DNA of 20,807 nucleotides from an uncultured Lacticaseibacillus sp. (GTDB lineage: Bacteria > Bacillota > Bacilli > Lactobacillales > Lactobacillaceae): contig CAKQZO010000015.1 of NCBI GenBank assembly GCA_934293835.1, positions 1 to 20,807 on the forward strand, given 5' to 3'. Below the pieces are notes generated by a model, which saw only the letters and a list, made by a program, of their open reading frames with translations, was not told the DNA's origin and did not search any database. Shown here in pieces: positions 1-7,389 of this stretch. The position numbers and the translations under genes are program-made. Numbering within the stretch: the first letter of the stretch is position 1; every line of letters starts with the position of its first letter.

Positions 1-360
1 GTCTTCTTACTCAAGGCCTATGCCGGCATGGACAGCCTCTTATTCGATGCCTTACCATCAACGACTTCCGGCCTGGTCATCGAGGCGCTCGGCGCCGGCA
101 ATCTACCGCCCGAAGCGATTCCGGGCGTGGCGCGGTTGTTGGCCCGCGGGGTCCCAGTCGTGCTGGTTTCACGGTGTTTCAACGGCATCGCCGAAGGGTT
201 TTACGCTTATCCCGGCGGTGGCGCCGAACTCGCCAAGCTAGGGGTGATCTTCTGCCAAGGCCTCAACGGCCAAAAGGCGCGCATCAAACTGATCGTCGGC
301 CTTTCTGCCGGCATGTCAAAGGAGACCCTTGCCCATTATGTCGACAACGCCATCAGCTAA
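1..360 (+). CDS. L-asparaginase, C-terminal part (5' end outside window)
   Basis: Only the last 119 codons are present; the reading frame is open from base 1 to TAA at 358-360. Asparaginases hydrolyse L-asparagine to aspartate and ammonia in the cytoplasm. The visible part resembles the small C-terminal domain of the type I/II asparaginase fold: a Lys-Ala-Tyr-Ala-Gly-Met-Asp stretch, then a G-L-V-I-E-A-L-G-A-G-N segment (about residues 25-35 of the fragment) and a late V-V-L-V-S-R-C strand. The N-terminal catalytic threonines lie outside the window, so activity and subtype cannot be judged. The gene overlaps the start of the following glycosylase gene by about 23 nt, which suggests co-transcription. 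Confidence 0.85.
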   Translation, partial: VFLLKAYAGMDSLLFDALPSTTSGLVIEALGAGNLPPEAIPGVARLLARGVPVVLVSRCFNGIAEGFYAYPGGGAELAKLGVIFCQGLNGQKARIKLIVGLSAGMSKETLAHYVDNAIS

Positions 361-994
361 ACTTTCACTCACGACCCTTTATCAGGCTCTCGCCCAAAAC
401 CTCGGCCCCTCGGGATGGTGGCCGGCGGATTCACCAGAAGAGATCTTGGTGGGCGCCATCCTGGTCCAAAACACCAACTGGCGCAACGTCGATCGTTCTT
501 TGACTAATCTGCGCACCGCCACTGGCTTTACCGCGTCGACATTGGCCGCACTAACCGAAGCTGACTGGCAAACGCTGATCAAGCCCAGTGGCTTCTACCG
601 CAACAAGAGCAAGGCCTTATTCCATCTATTCCACTGGTTGGCCGCAAATCACTTCGCCCTAGACGCGATCGGTGCCCGCGCACCGGCGGACCTGCGCCAA
701 CAACTTCTAGAACTTCCGGGCATCGGCGAAGAAACGGCCGATGCCATGCGCCTTTATGTGTTCAAGCAGCCGACCTTTATCGCCGACCACTATGCCAGGC
801 GCCTCTTCGGCTGGCTTCATCAGCCTTTCACCAGTTATCCCCAGCTAGCCAGCCACACACACCTTGTGGATAACTGGACGTTAACGGACGCGCAAGAGTT
901 TCACGGCCTAATCGATAATTTCGGTAAGACCGTCAAGGATCTTCCCGCTTTTCAAGCGAGCTTCCTGGCCGACACCAGCCTCGCGCTCCCTTGA
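338..994 (+). CDS. HhH-GPD DNA glycosylase (endonuclease III superfamily, MagIII-like)
   Basis: A 218-residue base-excision glycosylase of the HhH-GPD superfamily. A helix-hairpin-helix with core L-P-G-I-G-E-E-T-A-D-A (residues 126-136) is followed by the expected catalytic Asp at about 150 (F-I-A-D-H-Y). The lysine used by bifunctional endonuclease III in this hairpin (G-x-G-R-K-T-A) is Glu here. The protein has no cysteine at all, so the [4Fe-4S] cluster of classical Nth/MutY is absent. Both traits, and the length, fit the MagIII type of 3-methyladenine glycosylase better than Nth. The ATG at 338 was chosen; a TTG at 329 in frame is the alternative. GGAG at 321-324 is spaced poorly for either (4 or 13 nt). 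It overlaps the asparaginase gene and ends just before a strong terminator. Confidence 0.8.
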   Translation: MSTTPSAKLSLTTLYQALAQNLGPSGWWPADSPEEILVGAILVQNTNWRNVDRSLTNLRTATGFTASTLAALTEADWQTLIKPSGFYRNKSKALFHLFHWLAANHFALDAIGARAPADLRQQLLELPGIGEETADAMRLYVFKQPTFIADHYARRLFGWLHQPFTSYPQLASHTHLVDNWTLTDAQEFHGLIDNFGKTVKDLPAFQASFLADTSLALP

Positions 995-1017
995 ACGTTA
1001 TCCCCCTGTGTACAACT

Positions 1018-1065
1018 AAAAAGGCATCATCGTTATCCCCCTGTGAATAACGGTGATGCCTTTTT
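1018..1065. terminator. Bidirectional intrinsic terminator
   Basis: A 19-bp stem with one G-U pair (arms 1018-1036 and 1047-1065) is flanked by five A on the left and five T on the right, so it can end transcription from both the plus-strand glycosylase gene and the minus-strand TSUP gene. The 15-base string CGTTATCCCCCTGTG occurs twice, at 996-1010 and again inside the hairpin at 1031-1045. Confidence 0.88.
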
Positions 1066-1077
1066 GGTTGAATGCAC

Positions 1078-1809
1078 TTATCCCCGCACTGCCGTGACGA
1101 GATAATAACCACCTGCCAGCCCGATGAAGCCGTAGACGATCCGCGTCATGGTTGCGACGTTCAATCGCGTCACGATGCGGTTGGCAACGAACGTCCCGAT
1201 CACGGTGCCGATCATGCCCACAAGCACGAACCGAACGTCACTCACATGCAGCACGTGCGTCGCAAAGCGCAGCGCCGTGACATACACGGTATCGATCAGA
1301 AAAAAGGTCTGAATGCTGGCCAGATATTCGGCCTTAGATTTTGCCAGCGTGAGAAAATATAGCGCCATCAGCGGGCCACCGATGCCAAACAACCCGTTGA
1401 AAAAACCCGAAACGATCATGAACATCACCGCCACGACTGCAGGCAACGGCTTGCTGCCCGCACCGCGACTCATCATGAAATACCCGGCCAAGCCGAGCAG
1501 CAGCCCCCCGAGCAAGGCTTTCAACCACTGCACCGGCAAGACCTGCCCCAGATGCACAGACCAAGTGGCGACACTGGCGTACACAAGGAAAGGGAGCCCG
1601 ACTCGCAGAAAGTGGATATGGTGGCGATACCGCCAAACAAGTGCGATCTCTGCCAACACCATCGTCATCGTGGCCACACCAGCGCTTTGGCCGATTGGAA
1701 GCATCGTCGGCAGGAAGATCATCAACATGATCCCCGAGCCAAACCCCGTAACGCCTTGCACGGTGCTCGCCAAAATCGCCGCCAGCAACATTAATAAGAT
1801 CCAATTCAT
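1078..1809 (-). CDS. TSUP family (TauE/SafE) membrane permease
   Basis: A 243-residue, very hydrophobic integral membrane protein of the TSUP/TauE-SafE family, whose members move sulfite, sulfonates or other small anions. The two family repeats each carry a Gly-rich signature: V-Q-G-V-T-G-F-G-S-G near residues 17-26 and N-G-L-F-G-I-G-G-P near the middle. About eight membrane segments are apparent. The substrate cannot be deduced. The ATG at 1809 overlaps the thioesterase TGA as ATGA and was preferred for coupling; an in-frame TTG at 1824 would add five residues. It is the last gene of the yabA-rsmI-thioesterase operon and ends at a shared terminator. Confidence 0.85.
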   Translation of the reverse strand: MNWILLMLLAAILASTVQGVTGFGSGIMLMIFLPTMLPIGQSAGVATMTMVLAEIALVWRYRHHIHFLRVGLPFLVYASVATWSVHLGQVLPVQWLKALLGGLLLGLAGYFMMSRGAGSKPLPAVVAVMFMIVSGFFNGLFGIGGPLMALYFLTLAKSKAEYLASIQTFFLIDTVYVTALRFATHVLHVSDVRFVLVGMIGTVIGTFVANRIVTRLNVATMTRIVYGFIGLAGGYYLVTAVRG

Positions 1810-2531
1810 GAGCGGGGGCGCCAAGTGAGCTCGGCTTCGGCATTCACCACGCCATCTGTGACGATCTGATGGCGGCTGACCAACCCCTCCAGTTGCGCCT
1901 GGGCGTGTGGGGTACTGCCGTATGTGACTTCACGGGCATACTTGATCCGCATCTTGGTCAGCTCGTGTTGTTTTAAGAAATCCGCGCCCAGACTGTCTTC
2001 CATCCATTCAAAATAATGCACGTTATTTACATGCCCGTTGGCGTCAATGTCAAAATACCGCACACGATAAGGCACATCCACGTCAATCCGGGTGAGCTTG
2101 TTCAGCCGCGCAAACCGGCGGACATGGGAGTCAAAAGGCGCTTCAACGCGCGCGACTAACTCAGGGATAATCGGGATAAGCTTGCGGGTCGCCAGATCCA
2201 TCATTACCCACGCTCCGTGCATCGTCGCCAACCGGTTCCCCTCTGCATCGCGTAGCCAGTAATCGCGATAAGTCATCAGCTTGTTGTAGCTGATCGCCTC
2301 GGTTCCAAGCGTAATCGGGGCTTCCACCTTCGGCATCTGCGCAATCTCAAGCTCGTATTGCGTGATCACCCAGCCGACCCCGCGCCCGAGCACTTGGTGC
2401 ATGCCCACGCCGGCCTTTTCCAGTTGATGTTCAGAACCTGCCAACAGCACGTTCACCAACGTCGCCAAAGACACGGTGTTGTTTTGGGAAGCTAGGAAAA
2501 ACGGGATCTGATACGGCTCTTCATAAATCAT
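1806..2531 (-). CDS. Acyl-ACP thioesterase
   Basis: A 241-residue cytoplasmic double-hotdog thioesterase of the bacterial FatA-like acyl-ACP thioesterase family, which releases fatty acids from acyl carrier protein. An N-terminal hotdog (about 1-130) precedes a C-terminal hotdog with the conserved D-I-D-A-N-G-H-V-N-N-V-H-Y stretch (161-173), which holds the Asn and His of the expected active site. The ATG at 2531 overlaps the rsmI TGA (ATGA), and its own TGA overlaps the next gene in the same way, so translation is probably coupled through three genes. Adjacency to rsmI is, as far as I recall, common in lactobacilli. Acyl chain specificity cannot be read from sequence. Confidence 0.9.
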   Translation of the reverse strand: MIYEEPYQIPFFLASQNNTVSLATLVNVLLAGSEHQLEKAGVGMHQVLGRGVGWVITQYELEIAQMPKVEAPITLGTEAISYNKLMTYRDYWLRDAEGNRLATMHGAWVMMDLATRKLIPIIPELVARVEAPFDSHVRRFARLNKLTRIDVDVPYRVRYFDIDANGHVNNVHYFEWMEDSLGADFLKQHELTKMRIKYAREVTYGSTPHAQAQLEGLVSRHQIVTDGVVNAEAELTWRPRS

Positions 2532-3391
2532 TCCTCGCCCTCCAAGTCATGATAAATATTGTAGACGGCCTGGCGTCTCAACCCATTGGCCTTGGCAACA
2601 TCACGAATCGCCGTATTGGGCTTGGCGCCAGCGTCGATCCGGGCCTGAACTTGCGCCTTAAGCGGCAAGTCGGAGACCTCTGGTGCCTGCGGCTTGGCCC
2701 CTGCGACCATCACAACAAACTCCCCGCGGGCAGAGGTCGCCGCCCATTCCGCCAACTCTTCCAAACTGCCGCGAATGAACTCTTCGTGAAGCTTGGTCAA
2801 CTCACGCGCCAACACCGCCTGGCGATCACCGAAGCTCTCGGCGATCGTCGTCAGCGTCTTGGCAAGGCGATATGGAGACTCGTAGAAGATCACGGTTTGT
2901 TCCTGCTTGGCCAAAGCAAGCAGCGCTTCGCGTTGCAGGCTGGGCTTGCGCGGCAAGAACCCGTAGAACATGAACGGTTGCGGCGCTAATCCAGAGGCGA
3001 TCAACGCCGTGGTCGCGGCATTGGCCCCAGGCAGCGGGACGACCGGTAGCTCAGCCTGCACGGCCGCAGCAACCAGTTCCTTGCCTGGATCAGAAATCGA
3101 TGGCATCCCCGCATCAGAAACTTGCGCGATGTTCAGCCCTTGTTCAAGCTTCGCCAACAACTCCGGGATCCGCTGCTGTGTGTTATGCTCGTGAAAAGAA
3201 ATCTGCTTGGTCGTGATTTCAAAATGATTCAGTAGCTTCTGCGTGTTGCGCGTATCCTCAGCCGCAATCAGGTCTACCTGCCGCAGAATGGCCACGGCCC
3301 GCACGGTCATATCATCGAGGTTGCCGATTGGTGTCGGCACGAGGTATAAGGTCCCGGTGTCATGGTGTTCAAAACTGTGTTGATTCTGCAT
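2528..3391 (-). CDS. rsmI: 16S rRNA (cytidine1402-2'-O)-methyltransferase RsmI
   Basis: A 287-residue tetrapyrrole-methylase-fold enzyme that 2'-O-methylates C1402 of 16S rRNA in the decoding centre, using S-adenosylmethionine. Visible signatures are L-V-P-T-P-I-G-N-L-D-D (about 17-27), A-E-D-T-R-N-T (45-51), V-S-D-A-G-M-P-S-I-S-D-P-G (91-103) and P-G-A-N-A (121-125). A basic C-terminal HTH-like tail ends the protein. The ATG at 3391 shares its A with the yabA stop (TAATG), and a GGGGAG lies upstream, so this start was chosen over a longer in-frame extension. It sits directly after yabA, the usual Firmicute order. Confidence 0.96.
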   Translation of the reverse strand: MQNQHSFEHHDTGTLYLVPTPIGNLDDMTVRAVAILRQVDLIAAEDTRNTQKLLNHFEITTKQISFHEHNTQQRIPELLAKLEQGLNIAQVSDAGMPSISDPGKELVAAAVQAELPVVPLPGANAATTALIASGLAPQPFMFYGFLPRKPSLQREALLALAKQEQTVIFYESPYRLAKTLTTIAESFGDRQAVLARELTKLHEEFIRGSLEELAEWAATSARGEFVVMVAGAKPQAPEVSDLPLKAQVQARIDAGAKPNTAIRDVAKANGLRRQAVYNIYHDLEGEE

Positions 3392-3729
3392 TAATGCTCC
3401 CCGTAAATGATGTCTAGACAAAAGGCACACGGCTCATTGTCGATGCGCCGCTGGCCGTACATATATGGGCAAACGTGAAATCCTTCTTCATAAAGGTTCT
3501 CTAGGTTCAACTTAGACTTAGAGAGTTCCACGGCACCACTAGACTTGTGGTCGGCATTCTCTTGAAGCTCCTGCAGGTGCTCGCGAAGGTGCCGATTTTC
3601 GATTTCTAACTCTGCATTGTTTTCGACGATTGCCGCCATCTGCGCCTTCAACGCGGCGATCTTAGCCAACATCGCCTGGGTCTCCTGCTCGAGTTGCACG
3701 AATCCATCATAGAGCTCTTTTTTCTCCAT
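3391..3729 (-). CDS. yabA: Replication initiation control protein YabA
   Basis: A 112-residue negative regulator of replication initiation that, in Bacillus, contacts DnaA and DnaN. Residues about 5-60 form a heptad-rich coiled coil for tetramerisation. After a short Lys/Ser linker comes the C-terminal zinc module with His85, Cys87, Cys101 and Cys104 (F-H-V-C and P-C-A-F-C). All four ligands are present and the length is typical. The ATG at 3729 is preceded by AAGGGGAGCAC. It is the first gene of the operon with rsmI, the thioesterase and the TSUP permease. It is separated from the DNA-metabolism cluster by an MFS gene. Confidence 0.95.
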   Translation of the reverse strand: MEKKELYDGFVQLEQETQAMLAKIAALKAQMAAIVENNAELEIENRHLREHLQELQENADHKSSGAVELSKSKLNLENLYEEGFHVCPYMYGQRRIDNEPCAFCLDIIYGEH

Positions 3730-3763
3730 GTGCTCCCCTTCTTACCGATTATTAGATAAGTTT

Positions 3764-3792
3764 AGTGTACCGATAATCTGCAGCCGTCGCAA
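3764..3792 (-). promoter_or_regulatory. Predicted sigma-A promoter for yabA operon
   Basis: On the minus strand, -35 TTGCGA (3787-3792) and -10 TACACT (3764-3769) are separated by exactly 17 nt, about 30 nt upstream of the yabA start. Each hexamer matches consensus at four of six positions. Near-identical 10-mers, TACCGATTAT and TACCGATAAT on the plus strand, flank the -10 and could be a regulator site, but no factor is recognised. Confidence 0.55.
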
Positions 3793-3819
3793 GCCGCCAG
3801 CACCGGCAAATCCCTCGTG

Positions 3820-4983
3820 CTAGTCGCAAGTGGCCACCACTTGCCGTAGCATTTTCTCAAAACTGACCATTAAACCAACGATCAGCGCCAATAACACCCA
3901 AGGCAGCCAGGCCACAGCCACCCAAGTCGTCGCCAAGCCGAACAACGGGGGGCAAAATGTTGAACCCGCGTAAGCCTCGGCCATCTGCACCCCAATCACT
4001 GCCTGTGAGTGTGCGACGCCAAAATTCATCGGCGTACTGTGGATGATCGCCGGATAGATCGGTGCACAGCCGATACCGATAAGCATCAGCCCCGCTAACG
4101 CCAGCGTGCTTGCCCCGGGCCACACCATCAACCCCAGCCCGACAAGCACGAAACCACAACCACCGCGAATCAAGTTGCGGTCGCCGAGACGATCGGCCAC
4201 GATTCCAGAAACCAACCGGCCAACAGTGATTCCCAGGTAATACAAAGACGCAAACATTGCAGCTCGTGCTGGTGATACGCCGCGAGCATTGTGCAGATAG
4301 GTCGCCGCCCACAACCCGGTCATCGACTCAAAACCACAATATGCCGCAAACGCCAGCATCACCAATCCCACGCCACGCAGGCGAACCGTCGCCCACAGCG
4401 ACAACGGCCGCACCTCCTCAGCCACCACTTGTTCACGCTTTTGTGGCCACAATCTTAGCGAGGCCAATAAGATCACGGCCAGCCCCATCTGGATTCCACC
4501 AACGATCCGATAACCGCCGGTCCAGTTAAGACCTTGCAACAGGGCCGCACTCATTATGAACGGGCTGATCGACGCCCCGATTCCCCAACAACAATGTAGC
4601 CAATTCATCGCCCGCGACGAATAATGCACCGCGGCAAAATTGTTGAGTGCCGCATCAACAGAGCCGGCCCCTAATCCATACGGCACCGCCCACAGACACA
4701 CCACCCAAAACGCCGGCGCAAACGAAAAACCCAGCAATGCCACCGCCGTCAGCAACACGCTGGCAGCGGTCACCCGGCCCACCCCCAGCCTGCGTGTCAA
4801 ACGATCAGATACCAGACTCGATACGATCGTACTCCCAGCAATCAATGTTGACACGATACCCGCCGCTCCTCGCGGCACCCCCAACGCCAGATGCATCACC
4901 GGCCAACCCGCGCCCAGCAACGAATCTGGTAATCCCAGGCTCACAAACGCCAGATAAATCAGTGCCATCAATAATCCTGCCAT
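3820..4983 (-). CDS. MFS transporter
   Basis: A 387-residue major facilitator superfamily permease with roughly 12 hydrophobic segments. A basic loop after the second helix (S-D-R-L-T-R-R-L-G, near residues 58-66) is the MFS motif A equivalent, and it recurs in the second half as A-D-R-L-G-D-R. The G-L-G-A-G-S-V-D-A-A-L-N-N stretch (about 103-115) and the N-W-L-H-C-C-W-G-I-G-A segment recall sugar-permease-like MFS proteins, so a carbohydrate is one possible substrate, but this is a guess. The ATG at 4983 has a strong GGGAGGG site. It has its own promoter and lies between holB and yabA, genes that are more often close together. Confidence 0.85.
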   Translation of the reverse strand: MAGLLMALIYLAFVSLGLPDSLLGAGWPVMHLALGVPRGAAGIVSTLIAGSTIVSSLVSDRLTRRLGVGRVTAASVLLTAVALLGFSFAPAFWVVCLWAVPYGLGAGSVDAALNNFAAVHYSSRAMNWLHCCWGIGASISPFIMSAALLQGLNWTGGYRIVGGIQMGLAVILLASLRLWPQKREQVVAEEVRPLSLWATVRLRGVGLVMLAFAAYCGFESMTGLWAATYLHNARGVSPARAAMFASLYYLGITVGRLVSGIVADRLGDRNLIRGGCGFVLVGLGLMVWPGASTLALAGLMLIGIGCAPIYPAIIHSTPMNFGVAHSQAVIGVQMAEAYAGSTFCPPLFGLATTWVAVAWLPWVLLALIVGLMVSFEKMLRQVVATCD

Positions 4984-5009
4984 ATGCCCTCCCTATCCCG
5001 TTATCAGCA

Positions 5010-5039
5010 ATTATACCAGCTTCAAAAGAAACCGGTTTC
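5010..5039 (-). promoter_or_regulatory. Extended -10 promoter and palindromic operator of the MFS gene
   Basis: The minus strand shows TGG followed by a perfect TATAAT -10 (5010-5015), an extended -10 promoter with a poor -35. The perfect 12-base palindrome GAAACCGGTTTC (5028-5039) covers the expected -35 region. Its core AACCGGTT fits the AANCGNTT pattern of LacI/GalR-family operators, so repression by such a regulator is plausible. No regulator gene is adjacent. Confidence 0.6.
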
Positions 5040-5049
5040 GGCAGAACAC

Positions 5050-5076
5050 AAAAAAATAGCCGTCTTTACACGGCTA
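5050..5076 (-). terminator. Intrinsic terminator of the tmk-yaaQ-holB operon
   Basis: A perfect 7-bp stem TAGCCGT/ACGGCTA with a 6-nt loop is followed on the minus strand by seven T. Its 5' arm is made of the last holB codons and the holB TAA stop lies in the loop, so a terminating ribosome would cover the hairpin. Confidence 0.85.
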
Positions 5077-6040
5077 ATAGTTTCAAAACCAACTGTTCAC
5101 AGGCAGACTGAAAGGTCACGTTCTGCCGCAAGCGCACTTGCGCGTCTAAGATCGCGGCCAAGCTAGCCACTAGTGCCTTGGCAGACAACTGTGCAAGCTG
5201 GGCGACTACTGGCGCTTCACTGAACGCCGCGTCGGTATCGACACGAAAATGTTGATTCATCGCGTCTTCGTACAACAAAGCCAATAAGGCCAACACCTGC
5301 GTCTGCTCCGCCAAGCCACTCGCCTTAGGCAAGATGCTGGTCTGGATCGCTACAAACGCGGTGGCATCGTGAGCGACAATCTGCGTGGCGAGGCGCACCA
5401 CACGATCCACCCGCGCCTGAAAATCGTCGTCAGCAACCAACGCCTGAGCCGCATCGACATCGGCGGTCAGATGTGCCGCCAGCGCCGCGACCTGCGGGGT
5501 CACCCCGGCGGCCTCGAGCTGTTCTGCGACCTGAGCGCGCGGCGGAGTCGGGAAATTGATGATCTGGGCACGTGATAAGATCGTCGGCAGCAGTTGATTC
5601 TTGGCGGTGGTCGTTAAGATAATGACGGCCCCTGCCACCGGCTCTTCGTAGAATTTCAACAACGAATTGGCCGCGCCCGGAGTCATCTTCTCCGCCTGTT
5701 CGATGATGAAAACGCGTGTGGCGCCTTCAACCCCAGACTTAGACAGCTCCGCCTTCAACGCGCGCACGTCATCGACCTTAAGACTGCGTGCCTCGGTCGC
5801 CAGATGCACAACATCGGGATGATTATGCGACAAGATGCGGCGACACTCTGCACACTCACCACAAGGGTGGCCATCTTGCACATTCTGGCAGAAAAGGCGA
5901 AGCGCGATCCACTCGGCTAACTTGGCCTTACCCGTACCACTTAATCCATTGAAGACATAGGCTTGCCCGAGCCGATCGCCGGCAATCAGCGCCGCAAATT
6001 GCCGCACAAGGCTGGGTTGAAGCGTCTCGATTGTCAGCAT
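5066..6040 (-). CDS. holB: DNA polymerase III subunit delta'
   Basis: A 324-residue AAA+ clamp-loader subunit. Walker A is G-L-S-G-T-G-K-A-K (32-40). A zinc module follows with Cys51, Cys60, Cys63 and Cys66, all four present. The L-L-K-F-Y-E-E-P box near 123-130 is characteristic of delta'. With DnaX and delta it opens and loads the DnaN sliding clamp. Its ATG shares one base with the yaaQ stop (TGATG), so it is the third coupled gene of tmk-yaaQ-holB. The gene ends inside its own terminator. Confidence 0.95.
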   Translation of the reverse strand: MLTIETLQPSLVRQFAALIAGDRLGQAYVFNGLSGTGKAKLAEWIALRLFCQNVQDGHPCGECAECRRILSHNHPDVVHLATEARSLKVDDVRALKAELSKSGVEGATRVFIIEQAEKMTPGAANSLLKFYEEPVAGAVIILTTTAKNQLLPTILSRAQIINFPTPPRAQVAEQLEAAGVTPQVAALAAHLTADVDAAQALVADDDFQARVDRVVRLATQIVAHDATAFVAIQTSILPKASGLAEQTQVLALLALLYEDAMNQHFRVDTDAAFSEAPVVAQLAQLSAKALVASLAAILDAQVRLRQNVTFQSACEQLVLKLLAV

Positions 6041-6369
6041 CAGAAGCGGTGGAAGGACTCGACTGGCATTACAAAGACCGTCGCCCCGCCGACCTGCACC
6101 TCGATCGGGTAGGCCATCGCCGAGTCACTCGTCGCATCAAGATTGACCGGTGGGGTCATGAACTGTTCACGCGTCTGCGAAGTTTCTTTGATGATCTGTA
6201 ACACCTCCGAGACGCGTTCGTCTTCGATCCCAATGATGAACGTCGTATTGCCGGCCTTCAAGAAGCCGCCTGTGGTGGATAGCTTCGTCGCGCGGATGTT
6301 GTTGTCGATGAATTCGCTGCTCAGTAAATTGCTGTCTTTATCTTGCACGATTGCCATAATTAACTTCAT
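6040..6369 (-). CDS. yaaQ: Cyclic-di-AMP receptor, PII-like (DarA/PstA/YaaQ)
   Basis: A 109-residue cytoplasmic PII-like trimeric protein that binds c-di-AMP in Gram-positive bacteria; its downstream target is not settled. The family start M-K-L-I-M-A-I-V-Q-D-K-D is present, followed by the T-K-L-S-T-T-G-G-F-L-K-A-G-N-T-T segment (about 29-44) that lines the nucleotide pocket. The C-terminal strand ends in V-M-P-V-E-S-F-H-R-F. An excellent AAGGAGGG precedes the ATG at 6369, and only 2 nt separate it from the tmk stop. The order tmk-yaaQ-holB is conserved in Firmicutes; the yaaR gene found in Bacillus between yaaQ and holB is absent. Confidence 0.95.
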   Translation of the reverse strand: MKLIMAIVQDKDSNLLSSEFIDNNIRATKLSTTGGFLKAGNTTFIIGIEDERVSEVLQIIKETSQTREQFMTPPVNLDATSDSAMAYPIEVQVGGATVFVMPVESFHRF

Positions 6370-6371
6370 CG

Positions 6372-7028
6372 TTAGCCCTCCTTGACTTGCCAGTCGTCTC
6401 CTAGTTGTTGCCGAATTAAGCTGAGGCTTTCTGCGACGACCGCACTCAGCGGCTTCGTCGCATCGATCGTCTTGATTCGCTCCGGAGCGCCTTGCGCGAG
6501 CCGCAGATACGCCGCGCGGACCCGTTCGTGAAAATCAAGGCGTTCTTGGTCAAGCCGATCATATTGGGTCGCCTTGCGATGCTGCTTGATCCGCGCCAGA
6601 CCGACTGCCGCCGGCACATCTAGATATATCGTCAACGCCGGTTGCACACCGGCAGTAGCGAACCCGTTCATCGCCAGCACCGCATCTTCGCCGATCTGGC
6701 GGCCGGCACCTTGATACGCCACCGACGAATCAACGAAGCGATCACACACGACGACTTGATCGGTAGCCAATGCTGGCAAGACTTTCTCGACCAGATGCTG
6801 GCGCCGGCTGGCCGCGTACAACAGCGCTTCGGTCCGAGCGTCCATCTCCACATTGACCGGATCAAGGATCAACTCGCGAATGTGTTCTGAGATGCGCGCG
6901 CCACCGGGTTCCCGCGTCAAGATCACCGTTTTTTTACTGTGCGCCTGCAATTGCGGCACCAAGGCCTGCAATACGCTTGTCTTCCCGGCGCCATCCGGCC
7001 CTTCGAATGTGATGAATGTCCCTGCCAC
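6372..7028 (-). CDS. tmk: Thymidylate kinase
   Basis: A 218-residue P-loop kinase converting dTMP to dTDP with ATP, for DNA synthesis. The P-loop is E-G-P-D-G-A-G-K-T-S (9-18). T-R-E-P-G-G lies at 38-43 and the DR motif (C-D-R-F-V-D-S-S) around Asp96-Arg97. A lid region rich in Arg and Lys with Y-D-R-L-D follows near 155. The start is GTG at 7028, preceded by AAAAGGGG, and the N-terminus then matches family members. It heads a tmk-yaaQ-holB unit with its own promoter. Confidence 0.96.
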   Translation of the reverse strand: MAGTFITFEGPDGAGKTSVLQALVPQLQAHSKKTVILTREPGGARISEHIRELILDPVNVEMDARTEALLYAASRRQHLVEKVLPALATDQVVVCDRFVDSSVAYQGAGRQIGEDAVLAMNGFATAGVQPALTIYLDVPAAVGLARIKQHRKATQYDRLDQERLDFHERVRAAYLRLAQGAPERIKTIDATKPLSAVVAESLSLIRQQLGDDWQVKEG

Positions 7029-7055
7029 GGTCTGCCCCTTTTCCTCAACAACCTA

Positions 7056-7085
7056 ATTCTACTGGATCTGTTACCCGAATGCCAA
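7056..7085 (-). promoter_or_regulatory. Predicted promoter for tmk-yaaQ-holB
   Basis: On the minus strand, -35 TTGGCA (7080-7085, five of six consensus) and -10 TAGAAT (7056-7061, five of six) are separated by 18 nt. They lie in the 88-nt gap between yaaL and tmk, just after a weak terminator, which supports a separate transcription start for tmk. Confidence 0.65.
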
Positions 7086-7107
7086 AAAACGTGCAGTCTC
7101 CCGCACG
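7084..7107 (-). terminator. Weak intrinsic terminator after yaaL
   Basis: A short CGTGC/GCACG stem with an 8-nt loop (7090-7107) is followed on the minus strand by six T (7084-7089). With only five pairs it would probably terminate partially, leaving some read-through from the dnaX operon into tmk. Confidence 0.5.
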
Positions 7108-7116
7108 CCTCAGTGC

Positions 7117-7377
7117 TTAGAGATTCGCCTGGTGCAGACGCTCGGAGGCCATCTCTTGCACTAAATCGCCTGACACCTTGCGGACGCGTGCCTCGCGATA
7201 CAAGAAATCAAACAAGCCTTCTTGCAGTAGCATGCGCGAACGCGAGAGCTCGTCAACTTCCCGGAAGGTCGCCAGCAAAGCGCGCTCCCGCGCCATCTGG
7301 TCGCGCACGCGGTACACAGCCGCCATCAACTCGCGATCAGCTTGGGTCTTCAGCTGCGGTTTCTTCTTAAAAAACAT
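7117..7377 (-). CDS. yaaL: DUF2508 family protein YaaL
   Basis: A small 86-residue, charged, mostly helical cytoplasmic protein with no signal or membrane segment. Its position directly after recR and its M-F-F-K-K-K start, with a C-terminal F-D-F-L-Y-R-E-A-R-V-R block, match the DUF2508/YaaL family, which has no established function. The start at 7377 follows GGGAGG, which overlaps the recR stop region, so it is probably translated from the same message as recR. Confidence 0.85.
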   Translation of the reverse strand: MFFKKKPQLKTQADRELMAAVYRVRDQMARERALLATFREVDELSRSRMLLQEGLFDFLYREARVRKVSGDLVQEMASERLHQANL

Positions 7378-7389
7378 GCCTGCCTCCCA

